Under the pieces are notes generated by a model. It was not told where the DNA came from and did no database searches. It was given only the letters and a program-made list of their open reading frames with translations. Positions 1 through 9,425 of a DNA stretch of 36,412 nt are shown here, piece after piece; position 1 is the stretch's first letter, and the number at the start of each line of letters is the position of its first letter. The DNA comes from Bacteroidales bacterium (GTDB lineage: Bacteria; Bacteroidota; Bacteroidia; Bacteroidales; UBA7960): the NCBI GenBank assembly GCA_012521995.1, contig JAAYLH010000026.1, forward strand, positions 1 through 36,412, given 5' to 3'. Position numbers and translations under genes: made by a program.

Positions 1-1483
1 GGTTGACACCGTATTTGATCTGCGTGCAAAACTCATTGAAGGGTGTGCCGAAGAGAGTGAAGAACTGCTGGAGAAATTCATGGAAGACCCCGACAATATT
101 TCTGAAGAAGAAATGATCGGTATCATTCGTAAGGCTACTATTGACTTAAGGATATCGCCAGTGCTTTGCGGGTCTTCGTTTAAGAATAAAGGGGTGCAGT
201 TGCTGTTGGATGCGGTGGCTAAATTCCTGCCCTCACCGCTTGAGATTGAAGCAGTGACGGGCATTAACCCCAAGAATGAAAAAGAAGAGTTACGCAAGGC
301 CGAATCGTCAGAACCCTTTGCCGCCCTGGCCTTTAAAATTGCCACCGACCCCTTTGTGGGCCGGCTTTGTTTTTTCAGGGTGTACAGCGGGGTGCTCGAG
401 TCGGGCTCTTACGTGCTGAATGCCTCCACGGGCAAGAAGGAACGCATTTCACGCATACTGCAAATGCATGCCAACAAGCAAAATCCCGTTGAGCGTATTG
501 AAGCCGGTGATATCGGGGCAGCCGTAGGGTTCAAAGAGATACATACGGGTGATACCCTTTGTGAGGAGAAACACCCTATCATTCTTGAATCGATGACTTT
601 CCCTGATCCTGTGATCAGTGTTGCCGTTGAGCCCAGGACCCAGGCTGATGTTGACAAGCTCAGCATTGCTCTTGGGAAACTGGCCGAAGAGGATCCTACA
701 TTCCGTGTGAAGGTTGATCCCGACAGCGGGCAGACCGTGATCAGCGGGATGGGTGAGCTGCACCTGGAGATCCTTGTGGACAGGCTTAAGCGTGAATTCA
801 AGGTGGAATGCAACCAGGGTGCTCCCCAGGTAGCTTATAAGGAAGCCATTACAGGAAAGGTTGAACACCGCGAAGTATACAAGAAACAGACGGGTGGCCG
901 TGGTAAGTTTGCCGATATCATCTTTGAGATCAGTCCTGCCGATGATGGCGTTACGGGTCTTCAGTTCATTGATGAGGTAAAAGGCGGTAATATCCCGCGC
1001 GAATTCATTCCTTCCGTTGAAAAAGGATTTAAAATGGCCATTCAGAATGGTGTGCTGGCAGGTTATCCACTGGATAGCCTGAAGGTTCGCCTGAAGGATG
1101 GCTCTTTCCATACAGTGGACTCTGATCAGTTGTCGTTTGAGCTTGCTGCAAAGATTGGCTTCAAGGCTGCAGCAAAAAAAGCCGGCAGCATTTTGCTGGA
1201 GCCCATTATGAAGCTTGAAGTGGTTACGCCCGATGAATATGTGGGTGATGTGGTGGGCGATATCAACCGCCGCAGGGGCCACTTGAGTAACCTTTCGAGT
1301 CGTGCAAATTTGCAGGTGGTGGATGCCAAGGTTCCGCTTTCGGAGATGTTTGGCTATGTGACCTCGCTGCGTACCCTTACCAGCGGCCGGGCCACCAGCA
1401 CCATGGAGTTTTCGCATTATGACGAAACCCCGAAGAACATTGCTGATGATGTAATTTTTAAACAGTTTGGAATAAAAGCATAA
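1..1483 (+). CDS. fusA: Elongation factor G, C-terminal part (5' end outside window)
   Basis: EF-G is the GTPase that drives tRNA-mRNA translocation on the ribosome. The reading frame is open from base 2, so the gene begins upstream. About 493 residues are present of a family length near 700. The fragment starts late in the G domain; [11 protein letters not shown] corresponds to the SAFKNKGVQ-type G5 region. It then covers domains II and III, domain IV ([11 protein letters not shown]) and domain V ([24 protein letters not shown]). The GTP-binding P-loop lies outside the window. rpsJ follows after 26 bases, the Bacteroidota order, with no tuf gene between. The assignment is secure. Whether this is the only fusA copy in the genome cannot be seen here. 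Confidence 0.97.
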   Translation, partial: VDTVFDLRAKLIEGCAEESEELLEKFMEDPDNISEEEMIGIIRKATIDLRISPVLCGSSFKNKGVQLLLDAVAKFLPSPLEIEAVTGINPKNEKEELRKAESSEPFAALAFKIATDPFVGRLCFFRVYSGVLESGSYVLNASTGKKERISRILQMHANKQNPVERIEAGDIGAAVGFKEIHTGDTLCEEKHPIILESMTFPDPVISVAVEPRTQADVDKLSIALGKLAEEDPTFRVKVDPDSGQTVISGMGELHLEILVDRLKREFKVECNQGAPQVAYKEAITGKVEHREVYKKQTGGRGKFADIIFEISPADDGVTGLQFIDEVKGGNIPREFIPSVEKGFKMAIQNGVLAGYPLDSLKVRLKDGSFHTVDSDQLSFELAAKIGFKAAAKKAGSILLEPIMKLEVVTPDEYVGDVVGDINRRRGHLSNLSSRANLQVVDAKVPLSEMFGYVTSLRTLTSGRATSTMEFSHYDETPKNIADDVIFKQFGIKA

Positions 1484-1509
1484 TCGTTTAATTCAAAATA
1501 AATTAAACC

Positions 1510-1815
1510 GTGAGTCAGAGAATCAGAATCAAATTGAAATCTTACGATTACAACTTGGTGGACAAGTCTGCCGAGAAGATCGTAAAAACTGTAAAATCAA
1601 CAGGAGCAGTGGTAAACGGACCCATTCCCTTGCCAACGAACAAGAAGATCTTTACCGTTTTACGTTCGACATTCGTAAACAAAAAATCAAGAGAGCAGTT
1701 CCAGCTATGTTCATACAAGCGATTGCTGGACATTTATTCGTCTTCGTCCAAAACTGTTGATGCGCTCATGAAGCTTGAGCTGCCCAGCGGTGTAGAAGTG
1801 GAAATCAAAGTGTAA
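1510..1815 (+). CDS. rpsJ: 30S ribosomal protein uS10
   Basis: This is the S10 protein of the 30S head; in many bacteria it also acts as NusE in antitermination with NusB. It has 101 residues, the usual length. It begins [13 protein letters not shown] and carries the conserved GPIPLPTNK segment of the extended loop. Translation starts at a GTG codon at 1510, and no in-frame ATG gives the conserved N-terminus. It opens the S10 cluster 26 bases after fusA with no visible terminator between them, so it is probably transcribed from the fusA side. Confidence 0.98.
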   Translation: MSQRIRIKLKSYDYNLVDKSAEKIVKTVKSTGAVVNGPIPLPTNKKIFTVLRSTFVNKKSREQFQLCSYKRLLDIYSSSSKTVDALMKLELPSGVEVEIKV

Positions 1816-1855
1816 TTTTTTAAACTATTGCCTAAAGAGCAGAAAAATCTGAAAA

Positions 1856-2485
1856 ATGTCAGGAATTATTGGAAAGAAGATTGGAATGACCAGCATATTC
1901 GATGCCTCTGGGAAAAACATCCCATGCACGGTAATAGAGGCTGGTCCCTGCGTGATTACGCAGATCAAGACGAAGGATAAGGATGGTTATGATGCCATCC
2001 AGATGGCCTTCGACGAGAAGAAGGAAAAGAGAACGACCAAGGCACTGAAGGGCCATTTTGCCAAAGCAGGCACGACCCCTAAGAAATACATTGCCGAATT
2101 CACCCGTTTTGAAAAAGAACACCAGAAGAAGTTTGGTGATATACTCACGGTTGACATCTTTATTGAAGGTGAATTCATTGATGTGGTAGGTATTTCCAAG
2201 GGTAAGGGCTTCCAGGGCGTTGTGAAACGTCATGGATTCAGCGGGGTGGGCCAGGTGACCCACGGTCAGCACAACCGTCTGAGGGCTCCGGGTTCCATTG
2301 GCGCATCCTCATGGCCCTCACGGGTATTTAAGGGAATGCGTATGGCCGGCCGCATGGGCGGTAACCGGGTGAAAATGATCAACCTTCAGGTCATGAAACT
2401 CGTTCCCGAGAAAAACCTTGTTGTTGTTAAAGGTTCTGTGCCAGGACCAAATGGATCATATTTAATTCTTGAGAGATGGAGTTAA
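1856..2485 (+). CDS. rplC: 50S ribosomal protein uL3
   Basis: uL3 is an early-assembly 50S protein whose extension reaches the peptidyl-transferase centre. It has 209 residues. Family hallmarks include [12 protein letters not shown] at the start, [11 protein letters not shown] near residue 120 and [17 protein letters not shown] further on. In E. coli the segment after GSIG carries a glutamine that PrmB methylates. Here that segment reads GSIGASS, so the methylation site appears to be absent; this is inferred from motif memory and not from an alignment. The last 10 bases overlap the start of rplD, which suggests coupled translation. Confidence 0.98.
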   Translation: MSGIIGKKIGMTSIFDASGKNIPCTVIEAGPCVITQIKTKDKDGYDAIQMAFDEKKEKRTTKALKGHFAKAGTTPKKYIAEFTRFEKEHQKKFGDILTVDIFIEGEFIDVVGISKGKGFQGVVKRHGFSGVGQVTHGQHNRLRAPGSIGASSWPSRVFKGMRMAGRMGGNRVKMINLQVMKLVPEKNLVVVKGSVPGPNGSYLILERWS

Positions 2486-3105
2486 CAGTATATAATATTG
2501 ATGGAACCAAAACCGCCAGGACCGTTGTACTGAACGACGGGATTTTTGGCGTTGAGCCCAATGACCATGCCATCTACCTGGATGTTAAGCAGTACCTTGC
2601 CAATCAGCGACAGGGCACTCATAAATCCAAGGAGAGGAATGAAATCGCAGGAAGTACGCGTAAGCTTCACAGGCAAAAAGGTACCGGTGGATCACGAAAA
2701 GGCGATATCAAATCGCCCCTATTCCGTGGCGGCGGTCGCATTTTTGGACCAGTTCCCCGCGACTATTCCTTTAAGGTGAATAAAAAGGTTAAGAGACTGG
2801 CCCGTAAATCAGCGCTTACTTATAAAGCCAAGGACAACAATATCATGGTGCTTGAGACCTTTAAGATGGATGAGCCCAGGACCAAGAACTACCTTGAGAT
2901 CCTGAAGAAATTCAACCTCGAGAATAAGAAGTCGCTGCTGGTGGTGCCCGAGGTGGACCGTAACCTGGTTCTTTCCTCACGCAACATTCCCAAGGCAAAA
3001 GTTGCTTTGGCTTCGGATCTGAATACCTATATGATCCTCAATGCCGATCATTTGCTTTTGGTTGAAAGTTCGCTGCCTGAAGTTGAAAACATTTTGCTGG
3101 ACTAG
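2476..3105 (+). CDS. rplD: 50S ribosomal protein uL4
   Basis: uL4 binds 23S rRNA, and its long loop lines the peptide exit tunnel. In E. coli it also represses the S10 operon; nothing here shows that role. It has 209 residues. The tunnel loop carries [23 protein letters not shown], here interrupted only by normal family variation, around residues 64-88. The ATG at 2476 lies inside the end of rplC (10-base overlap). A 52-base gap with a small hairpin separates it from rplW. Confidence 0.98.
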   Translation: MELTVYNIDGTKTARTVVLNDGIFGVEPNDHAIYLDVKQYLANQRQGTHKSKERNEIAGSTRKLHRQKGTGGSRKGDIKSPLFRGGGRIFGPVPRDYSFKVNKKVKRLARKSALTYKAKDNNIMVLETFKMDEPRTKNYLEILKKFNLENKKSLLVVPEVDRNLVLSSRNIPKAKVALASDLNTYMILNADHLLLVESSLPEVENILLD

Positions 3106-3119
3106 AAAAACAATGAAAC

Positions 3120-3140
3120 GGGTTGGAAAAAGATCGACCC
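3120..3140 (+). promoter_or_regulatory. Small hairpin between rplD and rplW
   Basis: GGGTTG (3120-3125) can pair with CGACCC (3135-3140) through six base pairs, one of them G-U, around a nine-base A-rich loop. No T-run follows, so it is not a classical terminator. It ends 17 bases before the rplW start codon and could be an mRNA processing or stability element, or chance. Confidence 0.3.
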
Positions 3141-3157
3141 CTAAATGAAAGACAAAC

Positions 3158-3451
3158 ATGGAAGTTTTGATTAAACCCCTGATTACCGAGAAAATGACCG
3201 CGGTAACCGAGAAATTTCCCACCCGCTTCGGGTTTATCGTTGACAAGCGCGCCTCCAAGAATCAAATTAAGGCTGCAGTTGAAGAAATGTACGATGTAGA
3301 GGTAGCAACTGTCAACACCATGGTTTACCTGGGCAAACGCAAGACGCGATTTACCAAAACCGGGATCCAGAGCGGCAGGAAAAATAGTTTCAAGAAGGCC
3401 ATCATCACCTTGGCCGAAGGTCAAACCATTGATTTTTACAGCAATATTTAA
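3158..3451 (+). CDS. rplW: 50S ribosomal protein uL23
   Basis: uL23 sits at the peptide exit of the 50S subunit and is the docking site for trigger factor and contacts SRP. It has 97 residues. It opens MEVLIKPLITEKMT, the usual PxxTEK signature, and later has FIVDKRASKNQIKAAVEEMYDV-type conservation (quoted in part). The end of the protein, with GQTIDFYSN, fits the family. The trigger factor gene that would use this docking site lies at 29261-30640. Confidence 0.97.
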   Translation: MEVLIKPLITEKMTAVTEKFPTRFGFIVDKRASKNQIKAAVEEMYDVEVATVNTMVYLGKRKTRFTKTGIQSGRKNSFKKAIITLAEGQTIDFYSNI

Positions 3452-3457
3452 GGATAA

Positions 3458-4282
3458 ATGGCTTTAAGAAAATTTAAACCAACCACGCCCGGACAGCGCA
3501 ATAAAGTAATCAGCGCTTTTGATGACATAACTGCCTCCGCTCCCGAGAAGAGCCTGGTGGTTGGTAAGAAACATTCAGGAGGTAGGAATAATTCCGGAAA
3601 AATGACCATGCGCTATTTGGGTGGTGGTCATAAGAGACGCGTTCGAATCATCGACTTCAAGCGAGAGAAGGATGGCGTACCCGCAACGGTAAAATCTATT
3701 GAATACGATCCCAACCGTTCGGCACGTATTGCCCTTCTTTTTTATGCTGATGGCGAGAAGCGATACATCATTGCTCCCAATGGGCTTAAGGTAGGTCAGA
3801 CCATCATGTCAGGTGAAAAAGCTACGCCTGATATTGGTAATACCCTCTTCCTTCGCGATGTTCCGCTGGGTAGCATCGTTCACAATATCGAGCTGAACCC
3901 GGGACAGGGTGGTAAAATGGCGCGCAGCGCAGGCACCTACGCCCAGCTCATGTCAAGGGAAGGCAAGTATGCCATCCTGAAGCTTCCCTCAGGCGAATCG
4001 CGCATGGTGCTTATCACCTGCCGTGCTACCATTGGAAGTACTTCTAACCCCGACCATATGCACGAAGTATCGGGTAAGGCAGGTCGCAACCGTTGGTTGG
4101 GACGTCGTCCCCGCACACGTGGCGTTGCCATGAACCCCGTAGATCACCCCATGGGTGGTGGTGAAGGGCGTGCCTCAGGTGGTCACCCACGCAACCGTAA
4201 GGGCCTCCCTGCAAAAGGGTACAAAACCCGCAACAGGAAGAAGTTGTCCAACAGGCTGGTGGTTGAAAGAAGGAAGAAGTAA
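3458..4282 (+). CDS. rplB: 50S ribosomal protein uL2
   Basis: uL2 is one of the most conserved 50S proteins; it is needed for subunit joining and lies near the peptidyl-transferase centre. It has 274 residues. It begins [15 protein letters not shown], and near residue 225 it has [15 protein letters not shown], which holds the conserved histidine of the family. The basic C-terminus ([14 protein letters not shown]) is typical. It begins six bases after the rplW stop codon, so the two are probably cotranslated. Confidence 0.98.
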   Translation: MALRKFKPTTPGQRNKVISAFDDITASAPEKSLVVGKKHSGGRNNSGKMTMRYLGGGHKRRVRIIDFKREKDGVPATVKSIEYDPNRSARIALLFYADGEKRYIIAPNGLKVGQTIMSGEKATPDIGNTLFLRDVPLGSIVHNIELNPGQGGKMARSAGTYAQLMSREGKYAILKLPSGESRMVLITCRATIGSTSNPDHMHEVSGKAGRNRWLGRRPRTRGVAMNPVDHPMGGGEGRASGGHPRNRKGLPAKGYKTRNRKKLSNRLVVERRKK

Positions 4283-4313
4283 TACGAATTGAAAACAGGA
4301 AAAAACAATTGAT

Positions 4314-4592
4314 ATGAGCCGTTCACTTAAAAAAGGACCATTCATTAGCGTTAAGCTGGAGAAGAAAATCCTTGCCATGGCCGCCAGCAACAAGAAAAGC
4401 GTTGTTAAGACCTGGTCGAGGGCTTCAATGATCTCTCCCGAGTTTGTTGGTCAGACAATAGCCGTTCATAATGGCAATAAATTCATCCCGGTATATGTTA
4501 CCGAAAACATGGTAGGCCATAAACTGGGTGAATTTGCACCTACGCGAATTTTCCGCGGACATGCAGGTAAAAAAGACAAAGCAAAAAAATAA
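4314..4592 (+). CDS. rpsS: 30S ribosomal protein uS19
   Basis: uS19 is a 30S head protein that contacts uS13 and the A-site tRNA region. It has 92 residues and opens [12 protein letters not shown], the family signature. It carries [20 protein letters not shown] in the middle and KLGEFAPTR near the C-terminus. It lies in the standard position between rplB and rplV, with short spacers of 31 and 15 bases. Confidence 0.98.
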   Translation: MSRSLKKGPFISVKLEKKILAMAASNKKSVVKTWSRASMISPEFVGQTIAVHNGNKFIPVYVTENMVGHKLGEFAPTRIFRGHAGKKDKAKK

Positions 4593-4607
4593 AAATTTCA
4601 TCTTAAA

Positions 4608-5012
4608 ATGGGATTAAGAAAACACTTAAGGGCTGAGAAACTCAAGGAAGAGAAGAAAACTCAGTATTTTGCCAGCCTCCGGAATTGCCCCACATCGCCC
4701 AGGAAAATGCGCCTGGTAGCTGATATGATCAGGGGTAAAGAAGTCAATAAAGCCCTTGGAATACTTAGGTATTCAAAACAAGATGCCAGCTACAGGCTCG
4801 AGAAGCTTCTGTTGTCTGCCATCGCAAACTGGCAAAGCAAAAATGAAGGCGTAAGGATTGAGGACAGCAACCTCTTCGTGAAAACGATTCACGTCGACGG
4901 TGGCCGCAGCCTCAAGCGCCTGCGCCCAGCACCCCAAGGCCGTGCATACCGGATCCGGAAAAGGTCCAACCATGTTACCATTTTTGTTGATAGTAAAATT
5001 AAAAACGATTAA
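4608..5012 (+). CDS. rplV: 50S ribosomal protein uL22
   Basis: uL22 binds all domains of 23S rRNA, and its beta hairpin lines the exit tunnel where macrolides act. It has 134 residues, with an N-terminal stretch of about 20 charged residues ahead of the core ([17 protein letters not shown]). The hairpin region is [20 protein letters not shown] (residues about 97-116). It is cotranscribed with rpsC, which starts 11 bases later. Confidence 0.97.
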   Translation: MGLRKHLRAEKLKEEKKTQYFASLRNCPTSPRKMRLVADMIRGKEVNKALGILRYSKQDASYRLEKLLLSAIANWQSKNEGVRIEDSNLFVKTIHVDGGRSLKRLRPAPQGRAYRIRKRSNHVTIFVDSKIKND

Positions 5013-5023
5013 ATCTTTTTCAG

Positions 5024-5755
5024 ATGGGACAAAAAACAAATCCGATCGGTCTTAGGCTTGGTATCATCAAAGGTTGGGATTCAAACTGGTATGGTGGCCG
5101 CAAGTATGAGGCCAAACTTGTAGAAGACGAGAAGATCCGTCAATATCTCAACGCCCGCCTTTCGAAGGCCAGCGTTTCTAAAATTATCATTGAGCGCACC
5201 CTAAAGCTTATTACCGTTACCATTAATACTGCCCGGCCCGGGATTATCATCGGGAAAGGTGGCCAGGAAGTGGACAAGCTGAAGGAAGAATTGAAGAAGA
5301 TCACCCAGAAGGAGGTACAGATCAACATCAGTGAGATCAAGCGCCCCGAGCTGGATGCTTTCCTGGTGGCCACCACGGTTGCCAAGCAGATCGAAGGCAG
5401 GATCTCTTTCCGTCGTGCAGTGAAAACTGCGATCGCATCAACAATGCGCCTGGGCGCAGAAGGAATCAAGGTTACCGTTGCAGGTCGTGTGGGTGGCGCC
5501 GAAATGGCCCGTACCGAGACTTACAAGGAAGGCCGCATTCCGCTGCATACGCTCCGAGCCGACATCGACTATGCCACTGCCGAAGCACATACCACTTACG
5601 GCCGTATTGGCATTAAGGTATGGATCTGCAAGGGTGAAGTATTTGGCAAGCGCGACCTGACCCCCTTCGTCGAAGATCCTTCAAAAGGCAGGCCTGCTCC
5701 CGCTGGCGTAGGTGGCGGTGGCCGTTACAGGGGACGCCCGAAAAACAAAAGGTAA
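5024..5755 (+). CDS. rpsC: 30S ribosomal protein uS3
   Basis: uS3 sits at the mRNA entry of the 30S subunit and takes part in unwinding mRNA structure. It has 243 residues, slightly longer than in E. coli. It begins [14 protein letters not shown]. The KH domain carries the nucleic-acid loop [13 protein letters not shown] near residues 75-87. The C-terminal domain has [13 protein letters not shown] and [11 protein letters not shown] basic, glycine-rich tail ([16 protein letters not shown]) ends the protein. Confidence 0.98.
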   Translation: MGQKTNPIGLRLGIIKGWDSNWYGGRKYEAKLVEDEKIRQYLNARLSKASVSKIIIERTLKLITVTINTARPGIIIGKGGQEVDKLKEELKKITQKEVQINISEIKRPELDAFLVATTVAKQIEGRISFRRAVKTAIASTMRLGAEGIKVTVAGRVGGAEMARTETYKEGRIPLHTLRADIDYATAEAHTTYGRIGIKVWICKGEVFGKRDLTPFVEDPSKGRPAPAGVGGGGRYRGRPKNKR

Positions 5756-5789
5756 TTTTTGATTTGTAGAAAAGAAAAACTGTTGAATA

Positions 5790-6209
5790 ATGTTACAGCC
5801 TAAGAAAACCAAATTCAGGAAACAGCAGAAAGGCCGCATGAAAGGCAACACCAAGCGTGGTGCTGAGCTTGCCTTCGGTTCGTTTGGCATTAAGGCACTC
5901 GACACCTGCCTGCTTACCGGTCGCCAGATCGAAGCTGCCCGTCAGGCCATCACCCGTTTTATGAAACGTGAAGGTCAGCTGTGGATCAGGGTATTTCCCG
6001 ATAAACCCATTACCAAGAAGCCCGCTGAAGTGCGTATGGGTAAAGGTAAGGGTGCTCCCGAATATTTTGTTGCACGCATCACACCCGGTCGTATTCTTTT
6101 TGAAGCTGAGGGGGTTAACCTCGAAACCGCTAAGGAAGCAATGCGTCTTGGGTCACAGAAATTGCCTATCCTGACCAAATTTGTGGTGAGGAAGGATTAT
6201 GTTGAATAA
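5790..6209 (+). CDS. rplP: 50S ribosomal protein uL16
   Basis: uL16 is a late-assembly protein that positions the A- and P-site tRNAs at the peptidyl-transferase centre. It has 139 residues. It begins [19 protein letters not shown] and carries the conserved loop [16 protein letters not shown] (residues about 72-87), followed by the ITPGRILFE segment. It is followed by an unusually long 161-base spacer before rpmC that contains a promoter-like box. Confidence 0.98.
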   Translation: MLQPKKTKFRKQQKGRMKGNTKRGAELAFGSFGIKALDTCLLTGRQIEAARQAITRFMKREGQLWIRVFPDKPITKKPAEVRMGKGKGAPEYFVARITPGRILFEAEGVNLETAKEAMRLGSQKLPILTKFVVRKDYVE

Positions 6210-6214
6210 TGAGG

Positions 6215-6245
6215 TTTTTTATTCAGAAATAATTTTGTAACTTTG
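6215..6245 (+). promoter_or_regulatory. Candidate internal promoter ahead of rpmC
   Basis: TAACTTTG at 6238-6245 is an exact match to the Bacteroidota -7 box TAnnTTTG and is followed by CA, as is common in such promoters. The matching -33 position, 19 bases upstream, is a T-run (6215-6220) and not a clean TTTG. The box lies in a 161-base gap between rplP and rpmC, the longest gap inside the ribosomal cluster, so transcription of the spc part may be boosted here. Confidence 0.5.
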
Positions 6246-6370
6246 CAGCCTTTTTGCAGGGAACCAAAACCAACGCAGCCGTTACCTGTCTGGATTGTTC
6301 TCCCCATTAAAGCCCGCCCGGAAAAGAACGAGCGGGATTGAGCTGGCAAAAATTAAAATTCACGCAAAAG
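6246..6370 (+). promoter_or_regulatory. 5' leader of rpmC with hairpin
   Basis: If transcription starts just after the box at 6238-6245, the rpmC message has a leader of about 120 bases. It contains a hairpin of CCCGC (6313-6317) with GCGGG (6332-6336) around a 14-base A-rich loop, ending 34 bases before the start codon. Ribosomal protein operons often carry leader structures for feedback control. That role here is an inference only. Confidence 0.3.
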
Positions 6371-6577
6371 ATGAAACCTAACGTAATACGTGAAATGTCA
6401 ACCAGTGAGCTCAAAGAGCGTTTGGTCGAGGAGAAGAAACAACTGCGTAAGCTCAAGATGAACCATGCGGTTTCTCCCCTTGAAAATCCGCTCAAGATTC
6501 CTGCTTATCGCAAGACGATTGCCAGGATCATTACTGAGCTCAACAAGAGGGAAAAAGAAGAACTTAAACAAAAGTAA
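6371..6577 (+). CDS. rpmC: 50S ribosomal protein uL29
   Basis: uL29 lies beside uL23 at the exit of the peptide tunnel. It has 68 residues from the ATG at 6371 (MKPNVIREMSTSELKERL). The frame is open further upstream to a TTG at 6338, but that would add 11 residues not seen in the family. The helix-turn-helix core includes LRKLKMNHAVSPLENPLKI, followed by the RKTIARIITELNKRE helix. rpsQ starts nine bases later. Confidence 0.96.
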   Translation: MKPNVIREMSTSELKERLVEEKKQLRKLKMNHAVSPLENPLKIPAYRKTIARIITELNKREKEELKQK

Positions 6578-6586
6578 TTTTTAACA

Positions 6587-6844
6587 ATGGAAACCAGAAC
6601 TCCCAGAAAAGAAAGAACGGGCATTGTGGTGAGCAACAAGATGGAAAAGTCCATCGTTGTCGAGGTTCAGCGCAGGGTAAAGCACCCCAAATACGGGAAA
6701 TTTGTCAAGCGTTCGTCCCGTTTCATGGCTCATGACCAAAAGAATGATTGCAACATCGGGGATACCGTACGCATCATGGAAACCCGTCCTTTGAGCAAGA
6801 ATAAATGTTGGAGATTAGTTGAAATACTTGAAAGAGCGAAGTAA
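6587..6844 (+). CDS. rpsQ: 30S ribosomal protein uS17
   Basis: uS17 is a primary 16S rRNA-binding protein with an OB fold. It has 85 residues. It begins [19 protein letters not shown], and later has [20 protein letters not shown] and a [17 protein letters not shown] segment typical of the family. Only two bases separate it from rplN, so translational coupling is likely. Confidence 0.97.
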   Translation: METRTPRKERTGIVVSNKMEKSIVVEVQRRVKHPKYGKFVKRSSRFMAHDQKNDCNIGDTVRIMETRPLSKNKCWRLVEILERAK

Positions 6845-6846
6845 TT

Positions 6847-7215
6847 ATGATACAACAAGAATCCAGACTAGCGGTAGCGGACAACAGCGGTGCAAAGGAA
6901 GTTCTTTGTATTCGTGTGCTTGGCGGGACTCGGCGCAAATATGCCGGTATTGGCGATAAGATTATCGTCACGGTAAAAGACGCGCTTCCCTCGGGCAACG
7001 TGAAGAAAGGTACGGTTACAAAGGCTGTGGTGGTGCGCACCAAGAAGCCTGTTCGCCGTGCTGACGGCAGCTATATTCGCTTTGACGACAATGCAGTAGT
7101 GCTTTTGACGGCCAACGAAGAGATGCGCGGAACCCGTATTTTCGGGCCTGTGGCTCGCGAGTTGCGTGAAAAGCAGTTTATGAAAATTGTTTCCTTGGCA
7201 CCCGAAGTGCTTTAA
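6847..7215 (+). CDS. rplN: 50S ribosomal protein uL14
   Basis: uL14 forms an intersubunit bridge and contacts bL19. It has 122 residues, the usual length. It begins [19 protein letters not shown] and carries the [20 protein letters not shown] segment and [13 protein letters not shown] near the C-terminus. It opens what is the spc cluster in other bacteria, here continuous with the S10 cluster. Confidence 0.98.
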   Translation: MIQQESRLAVADNSGAKEVLCIRVLGGTRRKYAGIGDKIIVTVKDALPSGNVKKGTVTKAVVVRTKKPVRRADGSYIRFDDNAVVLLTANEEMRGTRIFGPVARELREKQFMKIVSLAPEVL

Positions 7216-7234
7216 TGCAAAATTTACCTGAGCT

Positions 7235-7555
7235 ATGCAAGCCAAATTACACATAAAAAAAGGAGATACCGTAAAGGTGATTGCCGGTAACGAAAAAGGT
7301 TCCCAGGGCAAAGTGCTGGAAGTATATCCCGAAAAACTTAGGGCGCTTGTAGAGGGCGTAAACATGGTGTCGAAGCATACCAAGCCCAACGCAGCCAACC
7401 CCCAGGGTGGCATCCTCAAGAAGGAAGCCCCCATTCACATTTCCAACCTTATGGTGGTGGACGGCAAAGGCAATGCCACCCGCATCGGCCGTAAGCGCGA
7501 CGAGAAAGGCAAACTGGTACGTTATTCCAAAAAGACAGGGGAGGTAATTAAGTAA
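7235..7555 (+). CDS. rplX: 50S ribosomal protein uL24
   Basis: uL24 is an assembly-initiator protein at the tunnel exit. It has 106 residues with the KOW motif [20 protein letters not shown] near the N-terminus and VSKHTKPN in the middle. Its TAA stop overlaps the ATG of rplE by one base. Its last codons also contain GGAGGT, which may serve as a ribosome binding site for rplE. Confidence 0.97.
   Translation: MQAKLHIKKGDTVKVIAGNEKGSQGKVLEVYPEKLRALVEGVNMVSKHTKPNAANPQGGILKKEAPIHISNLMVVDGKGNATRIGRKRDEKGKLVRYSKKTGEVIK
7540..7545 (+). promoter_or_regulatory. Shine-Dalgarno-like GGAGGT ahead of rplE
   Basis: GGAGGT, a full complement of the anti-SD core, ends nine bases before the rplE ATG and lies inside the end of rplX. 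Most genes in this window show no such sequence, as is normal for Bacteroidota, so this match stands out. Because the bases also encode the end of uL24, coincidence cannot be excluded. Confidence 0.35.
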
Positions 7556-8112
7556 TGAGCTATATCCCGAGACTAAAGCAAAAATATACAGAGGAAATCG
7601 TTCCTGCACTGATGCAGGAATTCCAGTATAAGAGCCAGATGGAGGCCCCCAAGCTCCTGAAGATCAGTCTTAACCAGGGCGTTGGCGATGCGATCGCCGA
7701 CAAGAAGATCATTGAAGCTGCCCTGGAAGAAATGACGCAGATATCAGGTCAGAAAGCCGTTCCCACTAAGTCGAAGAAAGACATCTCCAACTTCAAACTC
7801 AGGAAGGGGATGCCTATCGGTGTCAGGGTTACCCTGCGCGGCGAACGTATGTACGAATTTCTCGACAGGCTGGTAGCCGTTTCTCTTCCCAGGATACGCG
7901 ACTTTAAAGGGATCAATGAGAAAGGTTTCGACGGCCGGGGTAATTTTACCCTTGGCGTACCTGAGCAGATCATCTTCCCGGAAATCAACATTGACAAAGT
8001 GAACCGCATCGGTGGCATGGACATTACTTTTGTTACTTCCGCCAAAACCGATAAGGAAGCTTTTGCCCTGCTCCGCGAATTTGGTCTTCCATTCAAGAAC
8101 CTTAAAAAATAA
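7555..8112 (+). CDS. rplE: 50S ribosomal protein uL5
   Basis: uL5 binds 5S rRNA and contacts the P-site tRNA and uS13. It has 185 residues. Conserved parts are [11 protein letters not shown] near residue 37, [20 protein letters not shown] (the loop for 5S rRNA and tRNA contact) near residue 80, and [19 protein letters not shown] near residue 141. It starts by a one-base stop/start overlap with rplX. Confidence 0.98.
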   Translation: MSYIPRLKQKYTEEIVPALMQEFQYKSQMEAPKLLKISLNQGVGDAIADKKIIEAALEEMTQISGQKAVPTKSKKDISNFKLRKGMPIGVRVTLRGERMYEFLDRLVAVSLPRIRDFKGINEKGFDGRGNFTLGVPEQIIFPEINIDKVNRIGGMDITFVTSAKTDKEAFALLREFGLPFKNLKK

Positions 8113-8122
8113 AAAAAGAATA

Positions 8123-8392
8123 ATGGCAAAAGAGTCAATCAAAGCCCGTGAGCTCAAGAGAGCAAAGCTGGTAGCCAAGTACGCTGCGAAAAGAGCTGAA
8201 CTGAAAGCCCAAGGTGACTACGAAGCGCTGCAAAAACTTCCCAAGAATGCATCGCCCGTGCGCCTGCACAATCGCTGTAAATTGACCGGTCGCCCCAAAG
8301 GCTATATGCGCCAGTTTGGGATTAGCCGTATCAACTTCCGCGAGATGGCCAACAACGGTCTTATCCCTGGTGTTACAAAAGCCAGCTGGTAG
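8123..8392 (+). CDS. rpsN: 30S ribosomal protein uS14, zinc-free long form
   Basis: uS14 is a 30S head protein. It has 89 residues from the ATG at 8123 ([17 protein letters not shown]). The frame is open further upstream inside rplE, but that part is antisense to family expectation and rejected. Only one cysteine is present ([20 protein letters not shown]), so the CxxC zinc motifs of the short form are absent. This is the long, zinc-independent form. Confidence 0.97.
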   Translation: MAKESIKARELKRAKLVAKYAAKRAELKAQGDYEALQKLPKNASPVRLHNRCKLTGRPKGYMRQFGISRINFREMANNGLIPGVTKASW

Positions 8393-8424
8393 TATTTATT
8401 TAACACAACTTTTATTAAAACACA

Positions 8425-8823
8425 ATGGTAACCGATCCAATTGCAGATTATCTGACCAGAATAAGGAATGCCGTGAAGGCCAATCACAGGATTGTTGAAA
8501 TTCCTGCATCGAATCTCAAGAAGGGGATCACCAAAATTCTTTTTGAAAAAGGGTATATTCTCAACTACAAATTTGAAGATGAGCTTAAACCCGCTATGAT
8601 CAAGATTGCCTTGAAATACCATCCGGTAACAAAGGTTGCGGCCATCAACGAAATTACGCGAATCAGCAAGCCCGGTTTGCGTCAGTATTGCGGTGCCGAC
8701 AAACTGCCCCGCGTGCTCAATGGTCTTGGCATAGCCATTATTTCCACTTCCCAAGGTTTGATCACTGATAAAGAAGCCCGCGAACGAAAAGTGGGCGGTG
8801 AAATCATTTGTTACGTAAGCTAA
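8425..8823 (+). CDS. rpsH: 30S ribosomal protein uS8
   Basis: uS8 binds the central domain of 16S rRNA. In E. coli it represses the spc operon, but no matching site was sought here. It has 132 residues, beginning [19 protein letters not shown]. The C-terminal segment [20 protein letters not shown] is a clear family signature and ends in GEIICYVS. Its stop codon abuts the strong SD of rplF. Confidence 0.98.
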   Translation: MVTDPIADYLTRIRNAVKANHRIVEIPASNLKKGITKILFEKGYILNYKFEDELKPAMIKIALKYHPVTKVAAINEITRISKPGLRQYCGADKLPRVLNGLGIAIISTSQGLITDKEARERKVGGEIICYVS

Positions 8824-8829
8824 AGGAGG
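8822..8829 (+). promoter_or_regulatory. Strong Shine-Dalgarno sequence ahead of rplF
   Basis: AAAGGAGG lies seven bases before the rplF ATG at 8837, an ideal SD spacing, and shares bases with the rpsH stop codon. Bacteroidota ribosomes largely ignore SD sequences, and I see almost none elsewhere in the window. This and the GGAGGT ahead of rplE are exceptions. Confidence 0.6.
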
Positions 8830-8836
8830 GGAAAAA

Positions 8837-9394
8837 ATGTCAAGAATAGGAAAATTGCCCATCAGCCTGCCCGCTGGAGTTAGCGTACAGGTATCCGATA
8901 ATAATGTGGTGACCGTGAAAGGTCCCAAAGGTGAACTGAAGCAGGCCGTTGACCAGGATATCAAGATCCGCCTGGATGATGGTACCTTGCATGTAGAACG
9001 TCCTTCAGAACAGAAGCGTCACAAAGCCCTTCATGGGCTCTATCGCTCCCTGATTCACAATATGGTGATTGGGGTGTCGGAAGGTTATAAAATTGTCCAG
9101 GAACTGGTTGGGGTAGGCTATAAAGCCTCCAATGAAGGCAACCTGCTCGAGCTCAGCCTGGGATATTCGCACAACATCTTCTTTGAGTTGCCTCAGGAGA
9201 TTAAACTGCAAACGATTACTGAGCGGGGTAAAAACCCTACCATTATTCTTGAATCGCATGACAAGCAGCTCATCGGTCAGGTAGCGGCCAAGATTCGTTC
9301 CCTGCGCAAGCCTGAGCCTTACAAAGGTAAAGGTATCCGCTTCCAGGGTGAAGTTCTTCGCCGTAAAGCTGGTAAAGCCGCTGGTGCGAAGTAA
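8837..9394 (+). CDS. rplF: 50S ribosomal protein uL6
   Basis: uL6 lies near the factor-binding site of the 50S subunit. It has 185 residues and begins [17 protein letters not shown]. Two similar domains follow; the second ends with the signature [20 protein letters not shown]. The start codon follows a near-perfect SD sequence, unlike its neighbours. rplR starts 31 bases later. Confidence 0.98.
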   Translation: MSRIGKLPISLPAGVSVQVSDNNVVTVKGPKGELKQAVDQDIKIRLDDGTLHVERPSEQKRHKALHGLYRSLIHNMVIGVSEGYKIVQELVGVGYKASNEGNLLELSLGYSHNIFFELPQEIKLQTITERGKNPTIILESHDKQLIGQVAAKIRSLRKPEPYKGKGIRFQGEVLRRKAGKAAGAK

Positions 9395-9425
9395 CTTTTG
9401 TAAATTTTTTAAATTCCTTATCAGG

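Noticed and set aside
449-1417. Minus-strand open frame of 322 codons inside fusA
   Set aside because: It lies wholly antisense to conserved EF-G domains, with no family similarity or promoter.
6338-6370. TTG start extending rpmC by 11 residues
   Set aside because: The ATG at 6371 gives the family N-terminus and length; the extension has no family support. Similar upstream TTG extensions of rplO (10561), the DUF4294 gene (32699) and the sugar transferase (34795, minus strand) were also rejected.
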